Source: Malaya genurostris
Taxonomy: Eukaryota; Arthropoda; Insecta; Diptera; Culicidae
Direction of reading: 5' to 3'
Assembly (NCBI RefSeq): GCF_030247185.1
Contig: NC_080572.1
Location: 5,473,007-5,537,006, forward strand
DNA: 64,000 nucleotides
A program made the position numbers and the translations under genes. Numbering within the stretch: the first letter of the stretch is position 1; the number at the start of each line of letters is the position of its first letter. This document shows, piece by piece, positions 34,206 to 45,765 of the stretch. A model generated the notes under the pieces. The model did not search any database. It was not told where the DNA came from and saw nothing but the letters and a program-made list of their open reading frames with translations.

Positions 34206-34501
34206 AATATATAATACAATGTAATAAAATTCAATTCAATATATAACAAATAATGCAACAAACAACAGAACAACATGTTGCAATATACTATGATAAATAT
34301 TGCACTCTAGGATGGGCTTCAACCTACAAACCATTTCGCACCCTCTCATTCTGCTACTAACGCAGAAGACGATAGCACCCAGTTGACGCCGTTCTACTGA
34401 CCAAATGTTATCATAGACGCTCGGGGAGGCATGAGATAGGAAGTTGTGAGGACTTAGTTATCTCACCATTTGACGAACCCTTACTAAAATACGACTTATT
34501 G
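33610..34501. repeat. segment bounded by 23-bp direct repeats, rich in simple repeats
   Basis: CCTTACTAAAGTACGACTTA plus TTG at 33610-33632 recurs with one mismatch at 34479-34501. Between the two lie a (TATG)n tract at 33631-33662, AT-rich sequence and a long (AAT)n. The direct repeats could be target-site duplications or the edges of a tandem unit. Confidence 0.6.
34090..34203. repeat. (AAT)n microsatellite
   Basis: About 38 trinucleotide units with an AACAATGATAAT interruption near 34116-34127. Confidence 0.97.
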
Positions 34502-35149
34502 ACGACAAACATATTCTACCATGCAATTAAATAAAAAGAAACAAATGAGAGTAAGTAGTACAACAAACAATTCTATTGTAGTTATTTGTGGATTTATATA
34601 CTCGATAGAGGAGAACTTCGCATAATCCTTTGGGAATATTTCATTTATTCTAAAAAGAACCGATCCAATATTTACAATGATTGAATACTTTTTGTCCCCA
34701 TTTATTAATCCATTATGTCCTATCGTTTAATATATCATACGCAGAAATATCTATTTTTCAAAAAATGTTTACTGTGGAAAACAGATAACAGATTTGATCC
34801 TTGACCTTCGACCTACTAACGACTAGAAATGGTAGTGCAAAAGTAAGTTATATAGTACTTTGTATTTTTTGGTCAAATTATGCGCTAATCTTTATATCTT
34901 GTGACAAAACATTAGCAGAGGCTCTAAAAAGGTCATATCTATAAAAAAAATCCCAAATAATGTGTAAAATAATGTATAATTTGCTACTAACATTAGTGTG
35001 TATGATGTATCATACGGTGGCATAATTTCGTTTAGAAAAGATTTTTAACAGTGGTTTTGCGTTTCTCATAATTTTCAACACATAATATGATGTAACTGAT
35101 GATTCAAATTTTAAAACCCCCGGGTTATAATGGGTTAATCTACATCAAA
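34502..35149. other. unassigned AT-rich sequence
   Basis: No recognisable feature. Confidence 0.35.
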
Positions 35150-35419
35150 ACCAAAATTCTGGACCAGGGTTAAGGAACTGAAATTAAGTTTCAAAACTAG
35201 AACCGAAATATTGAACAGAGGCGTATCCAGTTGCAAAATTCTGGCTCTGAATCCAGATAGAGCATTAAGTTCATGAACTTAGTTCTAGAACTATGAAACT
35301 GAGCATATTTTCAGAATCCAGAAATTCTAGAGCTGAATTTAGAACATGAATTTCGAACCTGAATAAAGAAACTGAATTAAATTCCAAAATCTAGTTTCAG
35401 AATCCAAATTACAAACTTA
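35150..35419. repeat. degenerate short-period repeat, block 3
   Basis: Words such as TTTCAGAATCCAGAAATTCT and AGAATCCAAATT recur at short intervals, as at 14110-15370. The same word type resumes just beyond the mariner (TTCTGAATTCTGGAAAT near 36720), so the mariner inserted into it. Confidence 0.65.
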
Positions 35420-36699
35420 ACAGTTCGGCTGAAAAGTTCGTATCGTTTAATAGAAACACACATTTTTTTGCCAAAATTCGTTTTTATTATTCAACATAAT
35501 TGCCATCAGAGGCGATACAGCGATTATAGCAATCTTCCAACTTTTCGATACAATTTTTGTAGTACGATTTGTCCTTTGCCTCAAAATAGGCCTCAGTTTC
35601 AGCGATTACCTCTTCATTGCTTCTAAATTTTTTACCAGCGAGCATTCTCTTGAGGTCTGAGAACAGGAAAAAGTCACTGGGGGCCAAATCTGGAGAATAC
35701 GGTGGATGAGGGAGCAATTCGAAGCCCAATTCGTTCAATTTCAGCATGGTTTTCATCGACTTGTGACACGGTGCATTGTCTTGATGAAACAAAACTTTTT
35801 TCTTCTTCAAATGAGGCCGTCCTTCAAACGCTCTAATAACGCTATATAATAGTCACTGTTGATGGTTTTTTCCCTTTTCAAGGTAGTCGATGAAAATTAT
35901 ACCATGCGAATCCCAAAATACAGACACCATAACCTTACCGGCCGATTGTTGAGTCTTTCCACGCTTTGGGTTCGGTTCATCGCGTGCAGTCCACTCAGCT
36001 GACTGTCGATTGGACTCCGGAGTGAAGTGATGGAGCCATGTTTCGTCCATTGTTATATATCGACGATAAAAATCGGTTTTATTTCGATATAACAGCTCCA
36101 AACACTGCTCAGAATCATCAATTCGTTGTTGTTTTTGATCGATTGTGAGCTCACGCGGCACCCATTTTGCACAAAGCTTTCTCATATCCAAATATTCGTG
36201 AATAATATGTCCAACACGTTCTTTTGATATCTTTAGGGTGTCAGCTATCTCGATCAACTTCACTTTACGGTAATTGAAAATCATTTTGTGGATTTTTTTC
36301 ACGTTTTCATCGGTAACAGCCTCTTTTGGACGTCCACTGCGTTCATCGTCTTCGGTGCTCATATGACCAGTACGAAATTTTGCAAACCACTTACGAATTG
36401 TTGCTTCGCCCGGTGCAGAGTCTGGATAACACTCATCAAGCCATTTTTTGGTATCGGCGGCACTTTTTTTCATCAAAAAGTAGTGTTTCATCAACACACG
36501 AAATTCTTTTTTTTTTCCATTTTTTTCACAATAACAAAAGTAGCTTCACTCAAAATGCAATATCTCACAAACTAATAATCAGACAGCTGTCAAATTTATA
36601 CACGTATCTTTTGAAGGTTGGTACTAACTGAAAATGGTATGGATTTAATACTAGTGGCGCCCTCTCATAGAAACGATACGAACTTTTCAGCTGATCTGT
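35420..36699 (-). mobile_element. mariner transposon, irritans subfamily (Himar1-like), both ends present
   Basis: Length is 1280 bp, normal for mariner. The left end begins ACAGTTCGGCTGAAAAGTTC and the right end is its near-perfect inverse (ACAGATCAGCTGAAAAGTTC on the minus strand). TA dinucleotides at 35418-35419 and 36700-36701 are the expected target duplications. ACAG..GGCTGA.AAGT also matches the general form of irritans-subfamily ends. The host site is the degenerate short-period repeat. Both ends are intact, so cross-mobilisation by a related transposase is conceivable, but its own gene is broken. Confidence 0.95.
35487..36520 (-). pseudogene. mariner transposase, D,D34D, with several frameshifts
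   Basis: The enzyme cuts and pastes mariner at TA sites. The expected start is ATG at 36520; a run of ten A just after it (36507-36516) puts the ATG out of frame with the rest. The main frame (36497-35853) covers the helix-turn-helix region, a WVPREL-type linker (WVPRELTIDQK) and the first catalytic Asp in YITMDETW. An extra A in the run after EKGK shifts the frame, and about six residues are lost just before KKKKVLFHQ. The second frame (35810-35487) has the second Asp in HQDNAPCHKS and the third in YSPDLAPSDFFLF, 34 residues apart, and ends at the family's usual C-terminus (NYVE). All three catalytic Asp survive. There are at least three frame breaks. Confidence 0.93.
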
Positions 36700-36701
36700 T
36701 A

Positions 36702-37620
36702 GTTGCAGCATGCAGCATGTTCTGAATTCTGGAAATAAATTCTGAGGCTGTTTTGCCTTTCTTAAAAAGAAAGGCTATGCAATCACTGTGAAAACCGACT
36801 TTTGAATCGAGACCCGGAGGGCCGAATGTCATATACCATTCGACTCAGTTCTTCGAGTACGCAAAATGTCTGTGTGTATGTATGTGCGTATGTGTGTATG
36901 TAACGTTTTTTTGCAGTAACTTTTCTCGGAGATGGCTGGACCGATTTTCACAAACTTACAAACCAAAAAAATTTGAATTTTACAGGTGACTTAATCCCTC
37001 ATACGATGAAATTCATAAAGACCTAATTTGTCAAATGACGGAAAATCTCATTTGTAATGACTTAATGTTAGATGAGCTTGAATTTTACTGGTTTCGACTG
37101 TAACTTGCGTTCTGCTAGCAGGTGCGACTGTATGAATTCAAATGCACCTTTTACCAGCCAAGCAGATACATGCTTCTGTGGCTCGGTCGATTAACAGACG
37201 TACTTGCGATCCAATGATTATCGGTTCAAGTCGCGACGGTTGCTCTCCAATATCCTTTATTTTTTATTTCAATGAATTTCATGTATGGAGTTTTAGACAC
37301 AATATTAAATGTTCTTCCACTTAAATTTGCGTGAGCTGCGACTCTCCATTTATGTGCATCTAATAAGATGTAAAAATTTTTAAGTGTGTAGATTCAAATG
37401 AAAGGGCTTGTGGTCCCATACAAAATTCCTGAATATTATTTGGATCCGACTTTGGGTTCCGGAGTTATGGGGTAAAATGCGCAAAAAATAAAAATATGTG
37501 TTCTAACAAACTTAGGTTCAAATGAAAGGTTATGCGGACCCATACGTAATTCCTGAATTTCATTCGGATTCGACTTCCATATCCAGAAATTAAGTGAGTG
37601 AAAAATTTTATATCATAACT
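36702..37620 (-). mobile_element. microsatellite-bearing dispersed repeat, copy c
   Basis: The terminal hairpin TTTGCCTTTCTTAAAAAGAAAGGC lies at about 36751-36774 (first 20 bases: TTTGCCTTTCTTAAAAAGAA). Then come ATACCATTCGACTCAGTTCT, a (GTGTAT)n tract near 36870-36900 and TCTCGGAGATGGCTGGACCG. Two inverse copies of the TTCCGGAG / TCAAATGAAAGG unit lie at 37380-37600. A tRNA-like stretch sits inside (37165-37250). The class of the family is unknown. Confidence 0.65.
37165..37250 (+). other. tRNA-like Pol III promoter sequence (SINE-type)
   Basis: An A-box-like GTGGCTCGGTCGATTAACAG is followed about 35 bases later by a B-box-like GGTTCAAGTCG. Spacing suits a tRNA-derived SINE head. I could not fold a full acceptor stem, so it is not called a tRNA gene. 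Confidence 0.4.
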
Positions 37621-38300
37621 GAAAAGAGCGAAAACCTGTAAAAAAGTTTCTAAATCGACCTTAAATCTTCTCCAATTGATAGTTTTTCCAGTACACAGAA
37701 AAAAACAAACCGATTTCGGTTATTTTCTCAAGAATCGAAGAAAATTATTTTGAAGAATACCACAGTATTATATATTATATTATGATTGATATGAAAAAGA
37801 CATCATTACATCACTAGGTGGATTAAAACAGGTTTTTGAAATTAAATTTGGATACTGAGCTCGGGAGTTAAATTATGGCACGGAATTCGAGAGTTTGTTT
37901 CTGGTTCTGAAGTAAGCACCAAAATTCATGTTCGAAGTTAGGAATTTTGAAAAGGCACTCCATAGTAAAATCAGACGTATATACGTAAAAAAAATAAACA
38001 GAATTTGTGTCGATTTCCGGTTTGTTGAATACTTCCTTGTAATGTTTGCCTACATTTGATACAAACATTTCATTAAGATGAGGCTGGTCGATGGAATGAA
38101 CACTTCGGAACACGATTTACTCTGTATAAGAAATGGGTCATTGGAATTGGATTGACCTACCTGAACCAGCGATTCTTCTTCTATTTTTCTTCTTCTTTCT
38201 GAATGGCGTCAACTAACTTGAGATGACATCAATTGATGGCATAGCAACTTAGGCTATATTGCCAGTTAATTTTCGTTCATATTCAAATGGACTTTCTTTT
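37621..38300. other. unassigned AT-rich sequence
   Basis: No gene or element is recognised. Confidence 0.35.
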
Positions 38301-38850
38301 CACTTGACTACAAGCGAAAATCTCGCTGTGTGGCTACGTCGAGTCGCCAAAGTACGGATAAAAATTCTTTTTTTTTCGCGAAAAACTCGAATTTTCACCG
38401 CACTAACACGATTCAACGTGCTCACAATTCTTGAAAGTGACATTTTTACACTAAGCACCCTACCTCCGGAAGCAGGGTTCAACCTGAATGAAAATTGGGA
38501 TATTCTCCTGGCATATCAATACCTTTCATTTGAATTTAAGTTTGTGAAAATCGGTTCTGCCATCTTCGATGAAATTAAATGACATTAATTTCACATTTTT
38601 AATGCATATCACTCTGTAATTCTGGAAGCGGAAGTCGGATTCAAATGAAATTCAGGAACTTTGTATGGGACCGTGAGACTTTTCATTTGAATTCAAGTTT
38701 GCGAACATCGGCTCAGCCATCTTCGAGAAAACTGAGTGACAATATTTGTCACACACACATACACACAGACATTTGCTCAGCCTCTGTTTGAAAGTCGGTT
38801 TTTGCAGTGATTGTATAGCCTTTTCTATATGAGAAAGGCAAAATATTTCA
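38301..38850 (+). mobile_element. microsatellite-bearing dispersed repeat, copy d
   Basis: It contains two CTGGAAGCGGAAGTCGGATT-type units with TTTCATTTGAATT and TCGGTTCTGCCATCTTCGA blocks. These are followed by (CACACATA)n at about 38751-38768, GACATTTGCTCAGC, CAGTGATTGTATAGCC and the terminal hairpin half TATATGAGAAAGGC. It is complete at its outer end, with its inner start uncertain. The 107-codon plus frame across it is a by-product of the repeat. Confidence 0.65.
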
Positions 38851-41100
38851 AAATTGTCACGAATACCCCCATTTACTATTTTACTGGCTAAAAAGATATC
38901 ATGTTGAATGAAAAACTTTTACATTCGACCTGTAGTTTGAATATTTTTCCTCAAAAAATTTACCCACTTCGATGGTAGCTCAAAATCACAGCAACATTTT
39001 CCACCAAGCAAAACACTACCTTCTGCTATTTATTGATGCACACCAATACTCGTTGAAAGCGATATCCTGCACGGAGTGTTATCCCTTTCCCTTATTTCCT
39101 GCCATGTTATGAACCGATCACGACAGTCAAGTGTGTTTGTGAATCCTATCGAAAGCAAACAGTAAGGGATAACAAAACCCACATATCTATCATACAGATG
39201 TTTTCAATTACACTTCTTCCCACCGTATCGTGACCAACGGCGGCCGACTTCCATCGTTCCAGGCACCACCCAGGCTATGCTACTATGTAGTTTCGCTTCT
39301 TTATTCCTCCCATTTCACCGGTCAGTCGGCTTGGCTTCGAAGATGCTCCACCATATCTCAGTGTAACATGTGCGAAGCTCAAATCATTTCTCGATTTTCT
39401 CTTACTCGCTTTGACAGGATTCGTTGTCAATCCTTTTTTTATCGACGCAAACATCCAACGACTTGTCGCGTAACGGCTTACACTGGGGAAAAGATAGGCT
39501 CCCAGTCTATCTCCCTACGGGTTGCAACACACCCGGCGCCTGCCAAGTTTGAGGTCAGACATGTAACCGAGTGTGACACATATAGTATTCGATTCCTGGG
39601 ATACACGTGGCCGTATGATCGGAAAATGCATTAAACCACACTAGCAATAATGTGGATCAGGAAATGTTCACCTCCATCCTCCAACGGTGAAAGTAACAAC
39701 CAATACTTCGCTCTAGCAACGATAATGGCAGTAAAGCCGGCAGGAATGAGGTATCAAAATCACAATACCGTAATTGTATTTCGAGATTAATGGGACATAT
39801 TTCACGCTTGGTAACGCTGAATTGTGTGAAAGTGTTGTACGATCTGACGTACTATTAATGGTGCTTTGTGAACAACAGTAACGATGGCATGTTAGAATTA
39901 GAGTTAGTGTTGTTAGCTAGTTTAATGTTCATTTTATTGATTGGATGGATCTCAATTGAACGTTTAAATATTATAAGTTACAACTACCCAGTAAAAGCTG
40001 CTATTTCAAACTCTCGTTTTATTTGAATAAAAACAAATTCAAGTCATTCACACGCTAAAATATGATTCGGAATAAAATCCGAAATAGTGATTAAAAACTC
40101 TAGAATGGAGCTCATCTGGTTTTCTCAGTGATTACTGAACCGATTTCAACAAACGTAAATTCAAGTGAAAGGTTTAATGGTCATACAGATGGTCATTGAA
40201 GATGTATTTTGGTCCGACTGCCAGTTCCGCAATAACAGGGATTGAGTGTAAAATGATAACAAACCGCCATTCAATGAAGGCACAAAAAAGTGGTTAAGTC
40301 TTCTGGCCATTCTTTTATAATTTTCATTGTTGGATCAGGGGAGAGTTTCTAAAATTTTCCACACTACGGTTTCTTATTTAATGCAAATTATAATAGTAAA
40401 ATTAATAATAAAACCTTTTTAATTTATAATTAGATAATAAAGACAATTACAATCGTTCCATAATTAATATGTTTCAGAAATATTACAGAATGATTAGTTT
40501 TAGAAGAAAAATTAGGTAACGAATTTGAAACGCAATTAAACTTGATCATTAGTCTCTCTCTAAGAAATTGGTGCGGATTGAAAATTTTCCGACTCATCAA
40601 ATTACCAAATAGTTGCTTTCAAATGATTCCAAAACTTTCTTAATCGGTTCAAGCGTTTCTGAGGAAGTTTGGCGTATAAAAAACTACGATTAGTCAGTTA
40701 CACCACTTATAAGGTTATATATCCCTAATTGTAAATATTCACCATGCCCTTTTCGAGCTCCATCAAACCGAAGTAACAATTTGTGTATGCTAACAAATTA
40801 TAATTAAAATTTGAAATTATAATTTTTGTGCGTTTCGTTATAGATGTATCAATTACTATCTGCCTTATGAAAGCTAAAACCAATAGCACTCACTCACAGC
40901 AAATTCTTACAAAATCTTATGCTCGGACTAATAATTTTTTTATAATCTAGATAATTCAACAATAATGCAATGTCCCTCGGCGAATTTAGGTCGAGCGAGG
41001 TTAAATAAACTTACAATCAATCAATAATGCAATGACTAGAACTGAAATAAGACAATAACAACACTTAGAACATTGCCAATTTAATCTTATTAAACTAGGT
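38851..41100. other. unassigned sequence
   Basis: 39.2-39.7 kb is less AT-rich and contains a 134-codon plus frame (39230-39634) with no domain I recognise. A diverged piece of the microsatellite-bearing family lies near 40120-40260 in inverse orientation. A short AAATAAACTTACAATCAATC stretch at about 41004-41026 looks like a retroelement tail. The rest is AT-rich and featureless. Confidence 0.35.
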
Positions 41101-41119
41101 TTCGAACCAAAAGGTTTAT

Positions 41120-42760
41120 TTGTTAGACCAATTTTAGCATATGGATGTCTTGTATGGTGTCAGAAAGGAGAAGTCGCGACAGTTCAGTCAAAGCCAAATC
41201 ATCTCCAAAGGATGGTCCTAATGGCGATGACAGGAGCATTCACGACAACTCCTACTGCTGCTCTAGAGGCGCTACTGTGTATTAAACCACTACATGTGTT
41301 CCTAGAACAAGAAGCATTATCTTGTGCATACCGTCTTAGGGTTACAGGGCTTTGGAACAGTAACCCATTAGATTATGCTACCAGCCACACTCGCTTGTGG
41401 TCTCAAATGGTTACGTGGGATGAGTATTTGCTCGCTCCTAGTGACCTAACTCTCACATGTAGTTTTCCTTTCAAAACATTCAATGTGAGCTATCCTCTTC
41501 GTGAGGAATGGTTGTCTGGTTGTCTGGAACGACAACTTGATGAACACATAGTTTGTTATACGGACGGTTCTCTGTTGAATGGTCGTGCTGGTGCTGGTGT
41601 CTACTGTCGTGAAATGAGGCTGGAGCAGTCTCATTCACTTGGTAGATACTGTACTGTGTTCGAAGCAGAAATCTACGCAATTCTGTGTGGAGTACAATCG
41701 GCACTTCAGCAGAGGATCTGTGGTAAACGTATTTATTTTTGTTCCGACAGTCAGGCAGCCTTAAAAGCACTCAGTTCGAATGACTCACGGTCGAATCTAG
41801 TGATCGCATGTCGAACTCAAATTGAAGACCTCAGCATTTCAAATGCTTTTTACTTCTTATGGGTACCCGGCCATTCTGGTATTACTGGAAATGAATGGGC
41901 TGATGAGTTGGCTAGAGCTGGTGCAACGAATGATTTCGTTGGTCCTGAACCAGCTTTACCACTTTCAACTAGTTGGATAAAGCACAAGATTCGTTCTTGG
42001 GCTGCATCCAAACATGCTAGCTACTGGCGCAGCTTGCAAACTTGCGCTCAGACAAAAGCATTTCTACCAGATTTAAATCCGAAAATGTCAAAGTGTCTAC
42101 TGCATTTCTCCAAGCACCATTGCAGTATTCTGGTCAGGGCTCTGACTGGACATTGCAAACTCAATTATCACATGGCTACTATTCAACGTGCTGAGTATTA
42201 TTCGTGTGATTTGTGTGAATGCGATTATGGTACTTCATATCATCTGATATGTAACTGTCCCGCATTGACGCAGCTACGTATCCGGATTTTTGGTTCTCCA
42301 TACATGGTTGAGTCTGTGTATGCGGAGCTAAAATTAAAGGATATTCTCTCGTTTCTCACCCAATGTGGTAAGGAGCTATAGTCAGAAGGGTACATCGTTC
42401 TTCCTGGAGTGAATGATTCCTTTCTGTATTCACCTTAAATAGGGTTTAGCAGATTGTTTGGCATCCTTTAGGGGGTACCGAATTTACTTCTGCTCGTACA
42501 TACTGCGAACCGTTCTGCATTCTTCCGGGAGTGCAGAATTGTGTCGCGGACCTCGTAGAGGTTCAGAATTTACTTCTGCTTCCACTAAATGTGATCCCCA
42601 GTAGATTGTTCAGTAGCATCCCTTAGGGGTGCAGAATTTACTTCTGCTTTTATGTGCTTTTGTGTCGTCAATTTTTCCCATCCTCATAGTCCAACCCTTA
42701 CCATTTCCTTTCAATCCTTCCCTCTTATATATCGGGAAACGATGCTAAAAACAAATTGAT
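41120..42760 (+). mobile_element. 5'-truncated LOA-like non-LTR retrotransposon
   Basis: Only the 3' part is present: the last part of the reverse transcriptase, the RNase H domain, a C-terminal cysteine/histidine motif and a 3' UTR. Truncation at the left is as expected from incomplete reverse transcription. The 3' UTR holds three variants of a unit ending GAATTTACTTCTGCT (near 42483, 42569 and 42635) and ends close to ACAAATTGATGA. Directly after it is a 63-bp piece of the ORF1-only element. The clade assignment rests on the RNase H and C-terminal arrangement. Confidence 0.8.
41128..42381 (+). CDS. ORF2 C-terminal part: RT thumb, RNase H and CCHC-type motif
   Basis: The open frame continues upstream of the first ATG (41212) to about 41128, reading RPILAYGCLVW, a typical end of a non-LTR RT. 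The ATG is therefore not a true start. Counting from it, RNase H spans about 112-236 with catalytic D118 (YTDGS), E153 (FEAEIYAI), D179 (CSDSQAAL) and D231 (WADELA), plus the PGHSG loop. Near 332-349 a Cys-x2-Cys...His...Cys motif (CDLCECDYG, HLICNC) matches the C-terminal knuckle of these proteins. RNase H degrades the RNA strand of the cDNA hybrid. There are no stops or frameshifts in this part, so the copy is relatively young. It lacks endonuclease and RT catalytic core and cannot act alone. Confidence 0.85.
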   Translation, partial: PILAYGCLVWCQKGEVATVQSKPNHLQRMVLMAMTGAFTTTPTAALEALLCIKPLHVFLEQEALSCAYRLRVTGLWNSNPLDYATSHTRLWSQMVTWDEYLLAPSDLTLTCSFPFKTFNVSYPLREEWLSGCLERQLDEHIVCYTDGSLLNGRAGAGVYCREMRLEQSHSLGRYCTVFEAEIYAILCGVQSALQQRICGKRIYFCSDSQAALKALSSNDSRSNLVIACRTQIEDLSISNAFYFLWVPGHSGITGNEWADELARAGATNDFVGPEPALPLSTSWIKHKIRSWAASKHASYWRSLQTCAQTKAFLPDLNPKMSKCLLHFSKHHCSILVRALTGHCKLNYHMATIQRAEYYSCDLCECDYGTSYHLICNCPALTQLRIRIFGSPYMVESVYAELKLKDILSFLTQCGKEL

Positions 42761-42823
42761 GACAAGGCACAAATCTCCAAGTATCAAGGGGAACGTGCCA
42801 TTTGAGCCAATTTGTTCTGATTC
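42761..42823 (+). mobile_element. 63-bp fragment of the ORF1-only element
   Basis: CAAGGCACAAATCTCCAAGT through GTGCCATTTGAGCCAATTTG to TTGTTCTGATTC is nearly identical to 26928-26985. Sequence on both sides differs from the ORF1 element. It could be target sequence, a chimeric 3' junction, or a shared 3' tail. Confidence 0.85.
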
Positions 42824-43850
42824 CTGAAGGTAAAATTGAGTGAGTTCGCTAACAGTTGTCGCGATGCTATAAGAACAGTTTTACTTCTTAGAGCTGATTC
42901 GAAGCTATTGTAGTCGATTTTATTACAATTAGTTGATTGAAAGTCGAATGATCCGCAAAATAATAGGTCACTATACTAATGAATTGAGTATTGGTGGAAT
43001 TAGTGAAAGTATTCCATTTTTTGTTCCTCGCATGATAGTTAAATTCATTCCGAATCGAAGGTTTAATGAACATTTATAGCATTTTTATTGTAAGCTATTG
43101 GGTTTAAATTTTTTTAGTTAAATGTAACTAGTAATAGGGACAACATCTATTGACATTAAATTTTGTTAAAAATATAAGAAAAAACACATAATTACGAGAG
43201 GATGGTTCCATTTTCAATATGCGTGCATATACATTTTTGCGTAAACAAAGTACTTTTTTAAAAAGGTGATGAATTACTTAAAATGTTTTTTTTTTCTAAA
43301 ATAAGCAGTCTTCTGGAGTAGCTACTTTTTTAGCGCGACTAATTTTTATTCTGTTTTTTTTTTCAAAACACTTACGATAAAAATAAATACACTTTTATAG
43401 CAGTTTATCATTAAAAATCGTAAATAAAATCTATAAAACATGGAATCATGTAACACCATAAGTGTTATCATGACGCATATTATTCATCCGAATTAATTTG
43501 TTGTTGATCTTAAAGCTAGGTTTAAATAACTTAATTTCAATTCCCAACTTCGAAAATAATATAACACAGTTTTGTGTTATTTCTTCTCCTTGCGTTAATA
43601 AATCTTATGACAAATGGTCTACATGGAATCGGTTTAATAATATCCGAGAAAATTAAGAAAAAACGGTTTGTCGAATACTTCACTATTACCATCATATTCC
43701 TGAAACCAGAAACGAGTCTAGTTTATGTAATTGATTCAGCCAAAAACCTATTTTAATCCACCTAGTGGTTTAATGATGTCTTTCTCATATTACTCATTAC
43801 GTGATAAATATAACCTTAAAATTTGAAAAAACAGCTGTTTATTATTCGGA
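42824..43850. other. unassigned AT-rich sequence
   Basis: No gene or element is recognised. Confidence 0.35.
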
Positions 43851-44216
43851 CCTAATCTCACAAACTTTATAAATCCTGTTTACCCTGTAGTTGCGGAACC
43901 GAAAGTAGTATCCACAACAAATTAAGGATTACCGTATGAAACTGTAAGACTTTTCTTTTAAACTTATAAGTTTGTGAAAATCGATTTAGCCATCTCCAAG
44001 AAAAGTGAGTGAGTCCTTTTTGCAGTTTTTAATCACTATTTCCAATTCTTCCGAAACCGGATTCAGATGAACAGAATAGCCGAAGTTGGTTTGTTTGCTA
44101 TCAACAAATATGACCTACAAATTGCAACAGTTTTGAACATAGTTAAACCTATACTTACTTCTGCATACGTAAGTCAAGCTAAACAGCATGAATCAGTAGC
44201 ATAAAACATCTAGTAG

Positions 44217-44350
<134 letters not shown>

Positions 44351-45260
44351 TCACTACACAACGTGTACGAAATAAAACAAAGCACGCCTTGTTCGTTTTG
44401 TTTTTTCTTCTTCTTTCGGTGTTGTACATATTGTCACACTATATGGCGATTTGAAATTTTGACACCCTGTAACTGCGGAGCCGGATGTCGGATCCGGATG
44501 AAATTTCACAGTAGCTTTAAAGACAGTATGAACTTTAATTTAAATCAAGATTTGTGAAAATCGGTTCAAGCATCGCAGAGAAATCGAAGTGAATTTACTT
44601 TTAGGAGTTTTTCTTCTCCACTTTCGGTGCTATCGGAACAGGAAAAGAGGGGACCAGTAGTGCCGAATTAAGTTTTCATGCCCACAAACTAACAAGCTCT
44701 GCAAACTAGAAGAATGTATCAGATAGTTTTATGGGATTTGTACTTGTTTTTAACCATCGTTCGTGAAAAAATACTAATAAAATTGGTAATTTTCCACCTA
44801 TAACACTTTAGTTCCGGAACCGGAAGCCGCATCCAGATAAAATATTCTACAAATTTCCACGATATTGTAAGACCTTTCATTTGAATCATAGTTTGCGAAA
44901 ATCGGTTGAGTTGTTCCAGAGATAATTGAGTGTAAACTTTTTTTTTAAATTTTCACATATTACAATATAACTCCGGAAACGGAAGTCACATTCAAATGAA
45001 ATTCAATAGCAAACTATGGGACCATAATACCTTTTATTTGAATCTTAGTTTGTGAAAATCGGTTCAGCCATCTCTGAAAAAAGTGAGTGCATATTTTTTT
45101 TTATTTTTTTGGTACATATCATCCTATATCTCCGGAACCGGAAGTCGGATTGGAATGAAAATCAATAGCTGGCTATGGGACTATGAGACCTTTCATTTGA
45201 ATCTTTGTTTGTGAAAATCGGATTAGCCATCTCTGAGAAAAGTGAGTGCATATTTTTGTT

Positions 45261-45649
<389 letters not shown>

Positions 45650-45765
45650 TTTGCTCAGTTCGTCGAGCTGAGTCGAATGGTATATGACATTCTCCCTCCG
45701 GGCCTCGGTTAAAAAGTCGATTTTCACAGTGATTGCATAGCCAACGTGTAAAGTTTAAGTTTATC

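Noticed and set aside
38259..38582. 107-codon plus-strand frame
   Set aside because: It lies across the microsatellite-bearing dispersed repeat and similar frames occur in other copies.
39230..39634. 134-codon plus-strand frame
   Set aside because: It is one of the longer unassigned frames but has no domain, no compositional bias typical of coding sequence that I can judge, and no neighbouring exons.
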